NCBI GenBank assembly: GCA_964036045.1 | Contig: OZ038381.1 | Location: 147,755,596 to 147,819,595, forward strand | DNA from: Eutreptiella sp. 'Long Island Sound 2002' | Lineage: Eukaryota > Euglenozoa > Euglenophyceae > Eutreptiales > Eutreptiaceae | Length of the DNA stretch: 64,000 bases | Reading direction: 5' to 3' | Part shown: positions 23,036 to 34,999 of the stretch, piece by piece | How positions within the stretch are numbered: position 1 is the first letter of the stretch | Layout: every line of letters begins with the position of its first letter | The notes under the pieces: generated by a model | Seen by the model: the letters and a program-made list of their open reading frames with translations, nothing else | Database searches by the model: none | What the model was told of the DNA's origin: nothing | Translations under genes and position numbers: made by a program

Positions 23036-26000
23036 CCTCCTGGGCTGATACCTACCAGAAATAGGTTGCACATAAAAGATAAAATGTTGCATAACGTACA
23101 ACTCTAATGAGATGTTTTGAACATCTTTCAGAAGGCTACAAGGCAGAAATTCCCAAACGTTGTTGCTTAAACAGAAACCTATTTTTGCCTTCTGACATAG
23201 TGATGGTTTAAGTGAATAGCTAGCAGCGAGGTAGCCGACGGGTAATCTGAATGCCCAGAATCCCGATGTGACGAAACTGAAGCAGTTTCCGGGGGGGGGT
23301 GTCCTCTCTAGGTTTCAGTTTTACGAACCCTGAAAAGACCCCAAACTTACACCCTTCCAAGTCCAAACCCTTGTCCAACCCTTGGTCATGCAAAGCAGAA
23401 AAACATAAGGCAATTACCTCTCTTACAAAAAATTCTACGATGTTACCCATCTCCGATTCTGTCCTGAAATCAGAGATAAACAACAATAAATAATGAGTTA
23501 AGGGTCAAGGAGGAGTAAAAAGTTGCAACCCTACTCCATGGTTTCGGTCAGGCACAAGTTGCCAAAAAAAAGAAAAATAAAATTGGTGAAAAGCGACGAC
23601 GTCGCGCCGCCGCCATCAAAAAAAGCGACGCCGTGCACCACGTTGTGTCCAGCTCAGGACTGTCGTCAGGGTGGGGGGACAGTTGTGAAGGTCAGGGCAC
23701 TGAAAAACAATGAAAGAGAGCCATTTTTGGTCCAAAAAACAACTTTTTCGCGTCAGTGCCCCCTGGAGGTGTCGACACTGCTACGTGTCGGCTGTACGTT
23801 ATCCTAAAGTATGTATACACACTGAGAGATGCCCTACGATGTGGGCATATTTCTTTATTCTAAAAGCGATTCAGTGATGTTATAAGATATCGACAACTAG
23901 CCGTCCAATGCAACAATGGATCCTCACGGATCCGCGCCAGCTTAGTGCCGTACGATGCGGATATTCTTAAAATTAGTATTCCTATACCTAAAACAATTAA
24001 ACTCTTAAAAAATGGAGAAATAGATTCTCGAAATGTCACGGAAATACAGGCGACGGCAACAGTTGTCGCTCGCGCACACGGACAGAAAACAGGGTTTATT
24101 CGGTATTCGGCATTTCTGGGCCAGACAACTCAGTACAGATTAGTTCTGGCCCTGCCCTGGGTTATTCTGGCCTATTGGTCAACAAAAACCTGGAGTAGTG
24201 ACCCTAGCGTAAGGGGTAGGGACCCCTATGCGCATCACCACCCTTCGTCAGAGGTTGCTGCAGCTCCAGGAAAGCAGCCTCTGACCATCAGGAAGGGTCA
24301 GCAAGTAGTCTGGTACAGAAAATGGTGAACAGTGTAGCCAGGAAAATATCCTGAGGTGAAAGACAGTAGAAAGTGACACTAGAAAAAAATTCTGAGCTAA
24401 AATCTGAGTGGGTTCGGAGGCTAGCCACGAGCTGCAGCCGAAAACAGGGCGCCACACATTGGCTTTGAAACCGGCCAATGAAGGCCTGCGCTGATGCTGC
24501 AAATGCCTGGACCACTCAGGGTGGAGGGGTAAAAATTTGCCCTCTTTCACAGAAAAAATCAGGTAAAATTGTAAAAGCTGAGAGAGTAGAGTACAGACTG
24601 TCCTGCCAACGGGTGCCTGATCCGGGCACACAGGACTGTCCCCGCGGACAGGTGGCAGAGGCAGACAGGGTCCTGAAAGAATAGAAAAAACAACAATATC
24701 ATGGTAAAATTTTCGGAAAAAAAATTCAGGGCAAATCTGTGGCACCAGGCATACATATTTACAGTGCAAAGCATGTAAAGAAAAGAAATTGCAGCGCAGA
24801 GCGTGCAGAAAAAGAGAAATAACAATTTGTTTAAACAATTGATCCGCACTAGAGGGCGTAACCAGTCCCAGGGCCACTTCGGCCTCAAACCAGGCATCCA
24901 AGAATGCCTCCCGCGGTCTTGGCTGACATCTAGGCTTCTTAGAGGACCGCGAGCGACGGCGTCGGAGGCCCTCTGTCTTGAGGGGGTTGCTGAGGTCTTC
25001 CTCGCTGCTGCTCGGGACGGGTGTGGCGCAGCTCCAGGGTCCGGGTCTCCAGAGCCCTGAACATCCGGGGCGTTCGTGGGCTCCTTATTCTGCAAGGGGC
25101 CCTGTGTGTCTGGCTGTTGCAGAGGTTGTCGCTGGTGCCGCTGGCGTCATCTCTGCGGCTTGCAGCATCTTCAGGACTCTCTCCTTGGTTATACGCCGCG
25201 CACTGCTCCACCGAATCGTCGCACCGCGCTTTGGAGGAGAGGCTGGACCGCGGCAACTGCAGTGCCTCAGCCCAGTCTTGAATCCACGGCAGCGTAGTGG
25301 GTGATCGGCGGCGGCCTGGAGTCCCAGCTCAGGATAGCTGGTGCTGGCGCTTTCGCTGGTGCAGCTGGAGCCTGTGACTGATCCCACGCAGACCTCCTCG
25401 GTGCTAGACTTGAAGAGGAGGACCTTGCTCATGGACACCCCAATAAATTCGTGTCTCTGAGCAAGATGGATTTTGAAATCAATTTCAATTAGTTTCTTAA
25501 ACCATGTCAATACCTTTAGAGTTCACTGTGGTTCAACGGTGGCATATGTACATGGAGATGATTATGGGACACTCATGGTTTTCCACTTGAACCCATAGTT
25601 GCTGCCTATGGATCTACATCCAAAAAACCGGGCGGCAGGGTGTGGCCCCGAGTGGCTTTGTGTGGTCCTGATGCGGAGCGCCCAGCCCAGCGCGTCCATT
25701 TATGCCTGACGTTATACTACACCGAGAGCTGTGGCCTGAAGTATGCGCAGAGATGGCCGAGAGGCCAACATTATCTCTGTCATTTGCCTGCGGGGCCTCA
25801 GGAGTAGAGCAGCCGCAGGCGCTGGTCGGAGTGTGCGCCCATTCATGGGTTTTAAGAACAAAACCAATGCCAGCTGTGTTTGGAGGCACTGAAAATTTTT
25901 GGTGAAGGGAAGGGGAAACTGAGGGATGCCATGAGGCGTAATATTGCTATGTGTTGGGGAATGATGGATGTCAGGGCAGGGCAGGGGGGGGGAGAAGTGA

Positions 26001-26447
26001 AGGGAAGAGAGGGGCAACGGGTAGGGGGCGACCTGTATGTAACCAGGAAATCCACGGGGGATAGAGGTAGCAGTTGCAACAGGGGTCACAATCTTGGCGG
26101 AGCACTGGGCAATCAGGAGCAAATTAAAGCGCGATACTCAAGCATTGAAAAATGGAGGAGCCAGTTCCAGACCCAACTGGAGCCTGACTTATGATTAGGC
26201 AGAGATGAGGTTTTGATGAAATCGGGTAGCTGGGTGGCCAACTGAGTCCTGAGAGTGGCAGGCACCGACATTAGGTGAACCAGATGAAGTTACGAATGGA
26301 GGACTGGCTCAGAGCTACCGTTCATGGTCGCTGGGCAGGGGGGGCAATGGAATCAGGCTCTCATTTTCGTTTCCTCTTCGGCTTTGGCTTTGCTTTGACC
26401 TTTGGGGGGAGGGAAGGGGGGTGGTAGACAGGGACGCCACTGGGAGG
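23036..26447. other. Mostly unassigned, AT-richer region
   Basis: No gene is established. A plus frame at 23,945-24,328 (127 codons, LVLALPWVILAYW) faintly recalls the end of a gypsy protease but lacks an active site. Minus frames at 25,428-25,085 and 25,000-24,830 read like pieces of one protein (MSKVLLFKSSTEEVCVGSV; SRSSKKPRCQPRPREAFLDAW) separated by frame changes, and could be exons or a decayed element. A plus frame at 23,523-23,807 has a basic PKKRKIK stretch. None is strong enough to call. Confidence 0.4.
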
Positions 26448-27141
26448 AGAAAGATGTCCTTGATTAATGCACTAGATATTTGGATGAAATCCTGCAGGTT
26501 TTGAAGTTGAAAACCCAAAACAAAGCAGCAAGTAGAGCAAGAACAGGATGTGGATCGAATCAATGAATGATTTTGAAATCCAGTGTAACACAGAAGGGCT
26601 GCAGATAGACAATGCAGGTGGAAACACAAGGATAATACAAAAGATTTTATATGAAAGTTGGACTGACTCAGGCCTCCAAGATAGCATCAGGCACTTCATG
26701 TGCACTCGTTTGGGTGAAATGGTGCTGGTTAGGAATGTGGGGCATAGATGTCAGGCCAACACAGAAAATGACTTGGCCAAGCAACTGAATTCAGAAACAG
26801 TTAAAAAGTAGAACCACAATAAGTGGTAGAAACAATTGAGTATAGGGGTCTTGGGGTGGGAGACCACTAGGCTTAACCTGCAAGGCCTAAAGCATGAAAT
26901 GCCTATGTTATTTCGGTATATCTTCCATGAAGGAAGGTACCTCCGCTCAGTTGAGTGGCATGGGTGAACCCCATGGGGGGGCTAGGGTGACAACCCTAGT
27001 TACCTTGAGAAAGTGTACTTTAGGCTTCAAAAGAGGGATAAAAATACTTAAGTTAGTCTTAGCGTCAACAAAAGGGTTTTAAGGTGGGCTTGGCCTGGAT
27101 CAAGCCCACCAAGAAAGACATGGCAGTGACTTTTTCTTACT
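26448..27141 (-). repeat. LTR copy B
   Basis: About 694 bp, very similar to LTR C and less so to A. No PBS-like sequence follows its inner end (minus strand reads CTTTCTCCTCCC), as expected for a 3' LTR or a solo LTR. Confidence 0.7.
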
Positions 27142-29826
27142 CCCCCCTGGAGTAGTAGTTAGCTAAGCTAGTAGGACCAAGGAAAAAGGCTCAAATATTC
27201 ACAAAATTACCTCAGAAAATGCATTAAACGTACCAAAAACATCCTCATCAGTTCATAGGAGCCTATCACACTGTAGGTACCCTTGAAAAACAGTGTAATG
27301 TACCGTGAATGATGTCCCTTCGATGGGGCGTTCCTCAAAAGTCGCCGGCGTACGACGAAAACGTTTGGTAAAAATTCGGGGGTAGTGGGGTTTGAACCCA
27401 GGACTCCCTCCCTAGAGCACATGTGCTTGCCCACTAGGGTACAGTCGAACGCTCTGATGCGGACGGCGATCGCTGTATAAACAGCGTTTTACTAAATGTC
27501 CCGACCAAGGGCCAGGGCAGAGCAATACTCCCAATGGAGGACACAAGTTTCCGGGAGCTGAAGTAAATAGAAAATGTAACCAACAGGGAGTGATTCCTGC
27601 GGTGTAGCGAAAGGGGTAGCGATTTAACAAGTCAAATCGCTAAAAATTGACGAAATCACGCGAGAAATCGTCATTTTTACACACAACTCAAAGTCACAGA
27701 CAAGCGCAAAGGAAGCGGAATTCCAAAACAAGGTTGCGCAAGCGTCAACGGCTTTTGAAAAAAGAAGGTATGAGCCGTAGTTTTTAAAGTTCTAAAGGAA
27801 ATTTTTGCACACTTGCATCACAATTTTTCTAAACTTTAGAGAAACGTATTCAAATTCATCCCACACCACAGAGCAGGTGGACAACCCACCTCTCAGGTAT
27901 GCCAGTGTCATCTCACACGCATGCATTGCGTTTGTGTTGGTTGTTTCGTTAAAACGTTAGGGTTGTCAACGCTGTGTTCGTTGGGGGTTGGGGCGCTGAT
28001 CTCGTTTGCTCTGCACAGGTCAAAACAGGAATGAAAGGTATGCGATTCGAATGGAGCGCGCAGCGCGCACGTAGGGTTAGAATATGCGCTGTGCTCGCGA
28101 TGCATGTGCCCAATTGAGGCATTCACACGCTGTGACGCTTTTCACTGTACCCCAATTCATCCTTGTTCTCTCATCACAGGTAAGAAAAGAAAGTGTTTGC
28201 TCGTGTGTAGCCGTAGCGTTAAAGTAGGGTTGCTTAAAACGCTTAGGCTTGTTTAAAAGTCGCAATAGGGTTGTTTTGCGTTCGCTTCACTTCGGCATTC
28301 ACACGATGCAGGGTGAGTAAGGTAAGTAAGCCCAGGAGGAGCTCATCTCCTGGTTGAGTCATTGTGGTCATGGTTCCGCCTCCCTTCCCTGCATGCGTGC
28401 ACACGATGCATTAAAGGGTAGGCCACGCAAAATGCGCACGTTAAACCTTCTTCAGGTTACCCAGGGGCTCCTCGGTACGTTCTTTAAGAGAACCTGAGGA
28501 GTCTTTTAACGCTTGCTTGCTTGACAGGGTGTGTTTGTGTATAATACGTGGAGTCTGGCTTGGCTCCTCAGCCGCAAACACCCCTTCATTGGCCTCTGTT
28601 GTACAGGTGGGAGAGGTTCAGGGTGATTGGTGCACGCAGCAGCTGCCTTCGGCGGCTATCCCATTTTTCTGCCCCAGCTAAACAGGGGCGCTGATCACAC
28701 AATCAATTGACTGCACCTCAGCCAGGAGTGGCGTGGGCAGTCCGACTCCATGGACATCCGAGCTGTGCACGCAACAAGAGCACCCCTTCCCTCCAAGCCC
28801 TAGCAGGGAAACGTGTTGTGACGTCCCTGTTAGGCCACAGTTGCTTAGCAGCGCTGTATTCTCTTTTCTTCTCCACAGGAGGGTCATTAGGACCGGAGAC
28901 CTCATTGACAGCAACACCAAGTAGTGTGTGTAGGGGTTAGGGTCAGCAGGCCTGGCAGGAGTTGAATGCAGGTGATGAGTGCTCACACTGCCTTCGAAGG
29001 CCGGTGCTGGCGTTAGTGAGTGTAGTGTAGTGGTGTCTCCTGTCCCGCGTGCTTTTCCTCGTGGGCAGGGGAGTGCGTTGGCTTTTGGCCTTTAGCAAAA
29101 ATGGGCGTTTTGTATGCCCTTAGCACACTTGGCCACCCCTCCCCCCCAGTAGGTAGGGCTTTTGCCGTCTTCCCCCAAGGATAGGCGCCAGCACAGAAAT
29201 TGGGCGCCATAGGAGTGGTAATAGTACCTGATTAGGACCTTCGGTCTGACGTCAGCGAAGTCCGGTCTCCGGGAGCCACGCCGGGGAGAGAAGTGAGACA
29301 CACACAGACATATGTAGCACACATAGGGGTAAGGTAAACCCTGTAAGGAAGGGTAGAACCGCATTGGTCTGGACCAGTCAGGGGTCCTAACTGTGGGCTC
29401 GCTTGTCCGCAAGGAGGTAAGACACACCTTGCCTGATAGCACCTTGCTTGTCATTCCTCCCTGGTGTAGTAAGCAACTGTTCTTCGTTGGCTCCCCAAGG
29501 TCATTACATCAGGGCAGTCCCCATGCAACACATGGTCAACAAGGCATACACTCGCTGGGTGGCTGCAATCCTGATAAGCGGCCACTGGTCCACGCTGGAA
29601 ACCATAGGCATGGGTCTGCAGGGCACAGAGAGGGTCAGTGCAGTGCTCAGTAAGCAGTAGTCTGTGCAAAACCAATCGCCTTCGGCCAGGGAGTGGTTGT
29701 CACGGGGGGCTAACGGTCCTGTCCTGCGATGCAATGCGGGGCAACTGTGACAAGTGCTCTTACACCCATACACAGGCACATCTGCAGAAGAGTGCTCACT
29801 GCACCTGTCAGTAGACTGCCATAGGG
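27142..29826. other. Unassigned region between LTR B and G3 pol
   Basis: No ORF with a recognisable domain. It contains a tRNA-like A/B-box pair at 27,388-27,441 and otherwise non-repetitive sequence of mixed GC. If G3 runs from C to B this would be an unusually long 3' UTR or a nested insertion. Confidence 0.4.
27376..27448 (-). other. tRNA-like segment (possible SINE head)
   Basis: On the minus strand TACCCTAGTGGG (27,441-27,430) resembles an A box, and GGTTCAAACCC (27,398-27,388) matches a B box at all but one position. The 31-bp gap is the spacing seen in tRNA genes. A T-arm with four of five pairs forms. The acceptor and anticodon stems do not pair well, so it is a tRNA-derived sequence or a decayed tRNA gene, not a functional tRNA. 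Confidence 0.35.
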
Positions 29827-29829
29827 AAA

Positions 29830-30363
29830 TTAGTTTCGCTTTTTACGCTGGGACATAGTCTGAGCACGGGTTAGGAGCTGCCCCTCATTGTTCTCAACGA
29901 GGTAGGTGCGGAAGATGGGGTTGATACTCCCGTCTGGTTGTATGAAGGCTGACATAGGTTCCCAGGTCGCCTCAGATAACCCATAGCCATCCCACAGGGT
30001 TAGGAATTTCCAGCCTCGTTTATACTCGTGGCGAGCAATACCTGCAACCACGTAGTAACCATCGACTGCCATCTCATCGGCAGTCATCTCTTCGAGTTCC
30101 CCTGCCTCCTCTGGACTGGCAGCGTTCACTGGGTCTATACGCTCGACCTCACTGTCGCTCAGGCGCCACTCATCCCAAGACAAATCGTCAGGGGAGTGAT
30201 AGTGCCTCAACTGTTTAGGTGCACACAGCAGTTCACCACCTAGACGTGGACTGCACCTGACATGGATCCTGGATCCATCTATCCTGATGATACGATAGGG
30301 TCCGAAATAAGGGTCCTGTAGGCAGTTACGTGGCCAGGAGGGTAGGCGTGAATGGTGTACCAA
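29830..30363 (-). pseudogene. pol: G3 Pol C-terminus with chromodomain
   Basis: The integrase C-terminal segment (DPYFGPYRIIRIDG, an SH3-like fold by position) leads into a chromodomain: DGYYVVAGIARHEYKRGW, FLTLWDGYG and ATWEPMSAF, with the aromatic and WEP residues typical of chromoviruses. The polyprotein ends in a basic QRKKRN. Chromodomains in this position steer integration to particular chromatin. It shares the frame of the integrase core but is cut off by a TGA at 30,394, so it is not translated in this copy. Confidence 0.85.
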
Positions 30364-30393
30364 AACAAGGTCACCAACCTTGAAGCTGGCAGG

Positions 30394-31026
30394 TCACCGT
30401 AGGCGGTTCTGTCGGCTCAGTTCACGGTCACGAATGTGTCTCAGGTTAGTCCCAGCCTGGTTAGCCAGAGACTGCTTGTGTTCCAGCCAATCTCCCACAG
30501 GGCTCTTGAAGTCCTCAGGAAAGGGGGCTTTGAAGAACCAAGCAGGTCGTCCTGCATGGAACAGTTCGTGGGGGGTGAAACCAGTAGAAGAGCTCCGCTG
30601 TAAGTTCATGGTCAGCACTGCCCAGGGCACTAGGCGTATCAAGTCCTTGGTACGCTCCTGTTTCATCAGGATTCTTAAGTTTTGCTCCACCACACGGTTC
30701 TGTCTCTCACAGAGAGGGTTAGACGTGTGGGTATAGGGCACACCTGTGGTTACCTCCACGTTGAGGGCATTTAGCACTCCTTTGTACCACCGAGTGTCAC
30801 TGCGGATGCGTACATCCTCATCAGAGTGCACCTGCTTAGGTGCTCCATAGGGTTCGAACCACTGTTCGACCAACATTTTCACAGTCTGCTCACTTGGGAT
30901 TTTCTTATTGCAAGGGAACACACAGGTGAAGCGAGATAGGCCACAGGTGACCACTAGGCAACTATCATAGCCGCCGAAGCGTGGTAGGCCATGGATGAAA
31001 TCCACGTAGACAAGAGAGTTAGCACA
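30394..31026 (-). pseudogene. pol: G3 integrase core, interrupted
   Basis: DDE integrase that joins cDNA to the genome. The catalytic Asp lies in SLVYVDFIHG (about 31,000), the second in VHSDEDVR (about 30,820) and the Glu in NPLCERQNRVVEQ (about 30,710). The core is followed by PHELFHAGRPAWF. It ends at an in-frame TGA (30,394-30,396) after RQNRLR. Its N-terminal edge is the L2 insertion; beyond it the gene continues at 31,777. Confidence 0.9.
31015..31026 (+). repeat. Target-site duplication, left (L2b)
   Basis: AGAGTTAGCACA, identical to 31,765-31,776. The same 12 bp occurs once in the uninterrupted relative, give or take substitutions, so it is a duplication of gypsy target sequence. Confidence 0.9.
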
Positions 31027-31764
31027 GGTAGGTAGGTAGGTATCTTCGGGAGCTCGGGATGCCTCCTTTGACATTGCAGAAAGAAGGTCTTACCAAGGGG
31101 GCGTCTTGTCCCTCCCACTGCCCTATGTCAGGTGCCTCTTGAGCCGCTCCCGCATGTGCTTGGGAAGGCATTGTCGCGGCCACCCGGTCCATGTGTCCCG
31201 GGTGGGAGGGTGTCCCCACATGTGTCCATGGTTGGGCCACATGCCCCCTCCTTTGGGCTGCAGCTCCGGGGGCTGCCCAGCCGTATGGAGTATCTCTCAC
31301 CACAAGGGGTATTGCTCCCGCTAGTCTACGGTACGATCGCCTCATCCTTGTGGCTTGAGTTGCGGGGCCACTCTGCTTGGCAGGCGAACCCCTCGTGGAC
31401 TGTGTACCGGCTCGCCTGTCACCGGTTGCTTCCATGGCTCTGGGTGACGTTTGCCATGGTCCCCGATGCAGCCTGGCCGGGCTCGGACCAGTGGCCTTGG
31501 CGTACCGCTCCTGCCACTGGCCTGGGGGGTCGGCTGGGTCGCCCCAGTGCGTCCGACCCATGGGGTGTTGGTTCTTTTCTGTCCCTCGGCGGCCCTACGT
31601 GTTTGCAGTGTCCTGGGCCGCTTGGCTCCTGTTCACCCGTGTGCCAGCGCGGTTTGCTGTGTTGCGTCTGCGGTGTCCTGGGCCACTTGGCTCCTGTTCA
31701 CCGGTGTGCTCCCTCGGTGTGCTGTGTTGCGTGTGCGGTGTCCTGGGCCACTTGGCTCCCGTCC
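31027..31764 (-). mobile_element. 5'-truncated L2 LINE copy in G3 integrase
   Basis: This 738-bp insertion matches the 3' end of L2 (about 14,330-15,062) in inverse orientation. It starts within the 65-bp minisatellite, continues through the 3' UTR and ends in about four CTAC units beside the left TSD. 5' truncation, 3' repeat tail and a 12-bp TSD together are the hallmark of target-primed reverse transcription. It contains no intact ORF. Confidence 0.92.
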
Positions 31765-31776
31765 AGAGTTAGCACA
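31765..31776 (+). repeat. Target-site duplication, right (L2b)
   Basis: AGAGTTAGCACA, after which gypsy G3 pol resumes without loss. Confidence 0.9.
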
Positions 31777-31824
31777 ATAGGGTATGGGTAAGCTGGAGAT
31801 CAGGCCCCTATCCCTACTGTCGCT

Positions 31825-32007
31825 CTACTTGCTGGCATGACAGCCACAAGCATCCACAATGGTCTGCATAAACGACCTCAGTTCAGTCAGGGTTAGACTA
31901 GAATAGAAACTCTCACGGAAGAAGTCCACTGGGCGATTAGCGTTAGTGTGACCAGAACTGAGATGGTACCACTGTAGGCACCCATCCAGTGGTGCCTCAG
32001 GCAACAC
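31825..32007 (-). pseudogene. pol: G3 integrase zinc-binding region
   Basis: H2C2-type N-terminal integrase domain: HLSSGHTNANR followed by DACGCHASK, with His-x4-His and Cys-x-Cys. The frame to its left is disturbed near 32,100 (RNase H to integrase joint), and a stop lies at 31,825. The same block occurs in G4 at about 38,050-38,200. Confidence 0.75.
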
Positions 32008-32136
32008 AATTCGGTCCTCGTAGAAGAGGTACTGATTGTTTTTATACCACTGGTGCCCGTCAATGACACGGGGTTCGAGACCAGTGCTGAGGGTTTGGAG
32101 AATTTATTTATACTCTGACTGATAGTCGGTTAGACT

Positions 32137-33027
32137 TCAACCCTCCAGGATTCCAGCAGTGCGCATGGACAGGTCAAGCCCAACATCCATACGCTGGAAA
32201 GCCCCTCTGGTGAGCGCCTCAGAGCTCTCACCTATAAGCGCATCGAAGTTGTTGCGCGATATATAGTCAGACAGTTCATTCTTTATCCCGGGGATATGAT
32301 GCACTGTCAGCCTGAACTGCTTCAGGTAAGTCCACCACCGCTTTAGCTTTGCTTTCTCTGGTGGTGGGCCCTTCTGGAAAGACTTCACAGGTTCCTGGTC
32401 ACAGAGCCTGACAATAGGGTTAGATCCCAGGAGTCGGGATTGTGACGAAAGCACCAACATACCGGCCAGGAGTTCCTGGTCATAGGTGCTGTAATTGGAA
32501 CGCGCTTGGTTCCATTTTCAATTCCAGTGCCCCAGTGGCACCAGTCGCCACTCACTGGTAGGATAGTCATGTTTCAACGAACCATCACGGTTCAGTCCAC
32601 TAGTACGATAATGGCAGTGGGTTAGTTCAGTGGGGTTAAGCTCCTGCCATTGGTAGATCGTACGACCCCCCCCTACATCACTGGCATCGTTGATCAGGAC
32701 TATTCCGCCCTCAGGGCGGGGTACTCCCAGGCAGTTGGAGGAGGCAACCTTTTTCTTCAACTCCTGGAAACACTCTTCCTCTCTGGCGGTCCACCTCCAG
32801 GGAGTAGTTTTCTTGATTAGGTCAGTGAGGGGGGCATAGGAGTAAGTAAAATTGTGGATGTGACGCCGATAGAAATTACAGGCGCCAACAAAACTCCTCA
32901 CGTCGTGTAGACCCTTCTCAGGCTCATCGCGAATCTGCATGTCCTTTAGGGGCTGCATTTTAGACGCGGCTGGTTTCCACCAACCGTACCCCACGTCGAA
33001 ACCCAAATATTCCATCTCCTCTTTCAT
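32137..33027 (-). pseudogene. pol: G3 RT connection and RNase H
   Basis: The frame from 33,027 covers the RT thumb/connection (SFVGACNFYRRHIHNFTYS) and the first RNase H motif (VLINDASDVGGG, catalytic Asp). A TGA at 32,518-32,520 interrupts it after GHWN. The same frame goes on through YSTYDQELLAGML and VRLCDQEPVKSF to HIPGIKNELSDYISR, the remaining RNase H motifs, and ends at TAG/frameshift near 32,137. RNase H would degrade the RNA strand of the RNA-DNA hybrid. Confidence 0.88.
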
Positions 33028-34494
33028 AAACTCACATTTTTCGAGTTTGATTCGGAGATGTTTTTTTGACAGACAATGAAAAATTCACCGAGGAGAAGGA
33101 CATGGTCCTCTTTGGTATTAGTACGCAAACTCACGTCGTCGATGTGAGCCTTCATTTCTGCACCCCAAGAAATCAACTCCTGTACTAGAGGTCTGCGCCT
33201 CAGGATGTACAAAATTTTGTTCATTAGCTCCTGGAAGAGCGCTGGGGCATTAGCCAACCCGAAAGGCATGACCTTCCACTTAAGGACACGGCCCTTAGGG
33301 GTTATAAAAGCCAGCAGCTCCTGAGCTGCGGCGGTTAGGTCCACCTGGCAGAAACCAGAGCGTTTGTCCATTTTGGTCTTGTACCTGCATTTGGCAATAC
33401 GCTTCAGGGTATTTTCCATGTTAGGAATACTCCCTGAGTGGTTCTGGGCTTTCTTGTTGACCTCATCATAGTCTACAACCAGTTGTAGGGCAGTCGACCC
33501 TGGTTTGGCAACCAGGAAACAGGGACTGCAGTGATCGGGGAAGTCCCCCTGCTTATATTTTTCAACGAGGCCAGCATCAATACATTCCTGGATCTGGCGC
33601 TTGATTTCTTCAACCTGTTCCTGTGGAGCGGGATAGGGACAACACCTCACTCGCGTCTTTTCAAATTCAGGTTTCAGTTTCAGGTCCATCTGGACCAGTT
33701 TTTTTACAAGAGAGGGGAGGCAGCAAGGCGCCGAACAGCTCCTCATAGGTTATCAGCAGTTTCTTCAGGCGGGGGTCAAGGTCAAGACTCTCGGGTTTCT
33801 GAAGGAAATCCTCCTCAGCATGAAGGTTGCTCTTTCCATGTTCTTTCTTTTTCTGCCGATCAGCAGCTTCGGCAGGCACAGAACCATCGTCCCACTCAGG
33901 GGGACATTGCTGCCCATAGTGCAGAGAATACACTAGAGGTATCTCAGGATCAGGCAGTGTATAGGAATCATCGTCCTCCTCAGACCAGATGGAGAATTTC
34001 GAGGTCTGTCTGAGGTATTGCAGCCGCTCTTGGCGCTCAATACCTTCGGCCTTCAGGTACAACAGCCGCCGGAGTTCCTGAGTCTCATGCTCAGACAATG
34101 GCACATTATTAGCAGCAGGCCGCGCCAGAGCATCAGCACTTCGGGCCACGGGTTCACCTGTGTGCATAGGCTGCATGTGTAGCACTGGCTTCCCAACAGG
34201 GGAAGCGTGTTCAGGGGTTGACTCTAGATCTACCTCCTCTAGCAACAGCTGGGACAGGAAGGCACTGTGTTTTAGGTCAACACAGCTGGGATCAACAGGA
34301 GGGATAGTGCTGGCGATCTCAGACAGCTGGTCGTCAGCATCCCCCTTTACAGCTGCAGGTTCCAGATAATCATCGGGAGACTCACACCCTGTAAGTGTGG
34401 CAGATAGGTGCTCAAGAAATCGATTTTTGAGATCAGAAAGGGTCAGGCCAAATTTTTTGGCCATGGCTCGCAAACAATTACACCTTGATCTCAT
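33024..34494 (-). pseudogene. pol: G3 Pol spacer and reverse transcriptase
   Basis: The 34,494-33,667 frame carries the spacer and the entry into RT; a frameshift near 33,700 passes to 33,746-33,024. RT motifs: CFLVAKPGSTALQLVVDY, motif A as SGFCQVDL (Trp of G2 replaced by Cys), FGLANAPALFQ, and AHIDDVSLRTN as motif C. A second frameshift follows at about 33,030. Compared with G2, the spacer lacks about 130 codons between the protease linker and LTLSDLKNR. Confidence 0.9.
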
Positions 34495-34975
34495 CCAGGC
34501 TTACCTGAAGGGCCGCCAGTCCATTTTCAGGAACGTGACGGGCCAATTGGTAGTTTTCAGTACGATAGTTAGTCTTGGATGCGTAGCGCAGTCCAGACTC
34601 TTTTCGTCCTGACAGCTCCAAAGGTACGGAGAACAGCCCACTGCCAAAGTCGCAGTGCAAAGAATAGGGGTGCTGGAGAGACAGCATTTTTACCTGGGGG
34701 TTTCTTCGTAGGAGGTCTGTACCAATGACGATGTCAAAGGAGTCGGTGTCCAGCACTCTGCAGTGTTTGGTCACAGTTTCGTCGCCCAGGCATATAGTCA
34801 CATCGACCCCCCCTGAGAAATGGATGGTACGCCCATCCCCTACTCTTATGGCCACGGTCCTAGTCTTCTTGAAAGTCTTTAGCAGGCGCCGGGCCACTAT
34901 GGAAAGTGTTGCACCGGTGTCAAGCACCGCTCGAAAGACTTGATCCCGGATTTTCACGAGGATCCAGAAAACCAA
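34478..34975 (-). pseudogene. pro: G3 aspartic protease
   Basis: The retropepsin active site is intact (AVLDTGATLSIV), followed by the flap region (GVDVTICLGDE) and DIVIGTDLLRR. It runs on into the Pol linker and stops (TAA at 34,478) exactly where the methyltransferase-like domain is deleted relative to G2. Confidence 0.88.
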
Positions 34976-34999
34976 GTCCTCCTCTTCGGAGGGGCCCCC

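Noticed and set aside
23523-23807. Plus ORF with PKKRKIK
   Set aside because: Short, no domain, A-rich stretch producing Lys by composition; no supporting context.
24240-24300. Short inverted repeat CAGAGG...CCTCTG
   Set aside because: An isolated imperfect hairpin with no neighbouring gene or T run to make it a terminator or element end.
23945-24328. Plus ORF resembling the end of a gypsy protease
   Set aside because: No D-T/S-G active site and no adjoining RT; similarity is limited to a few residues.
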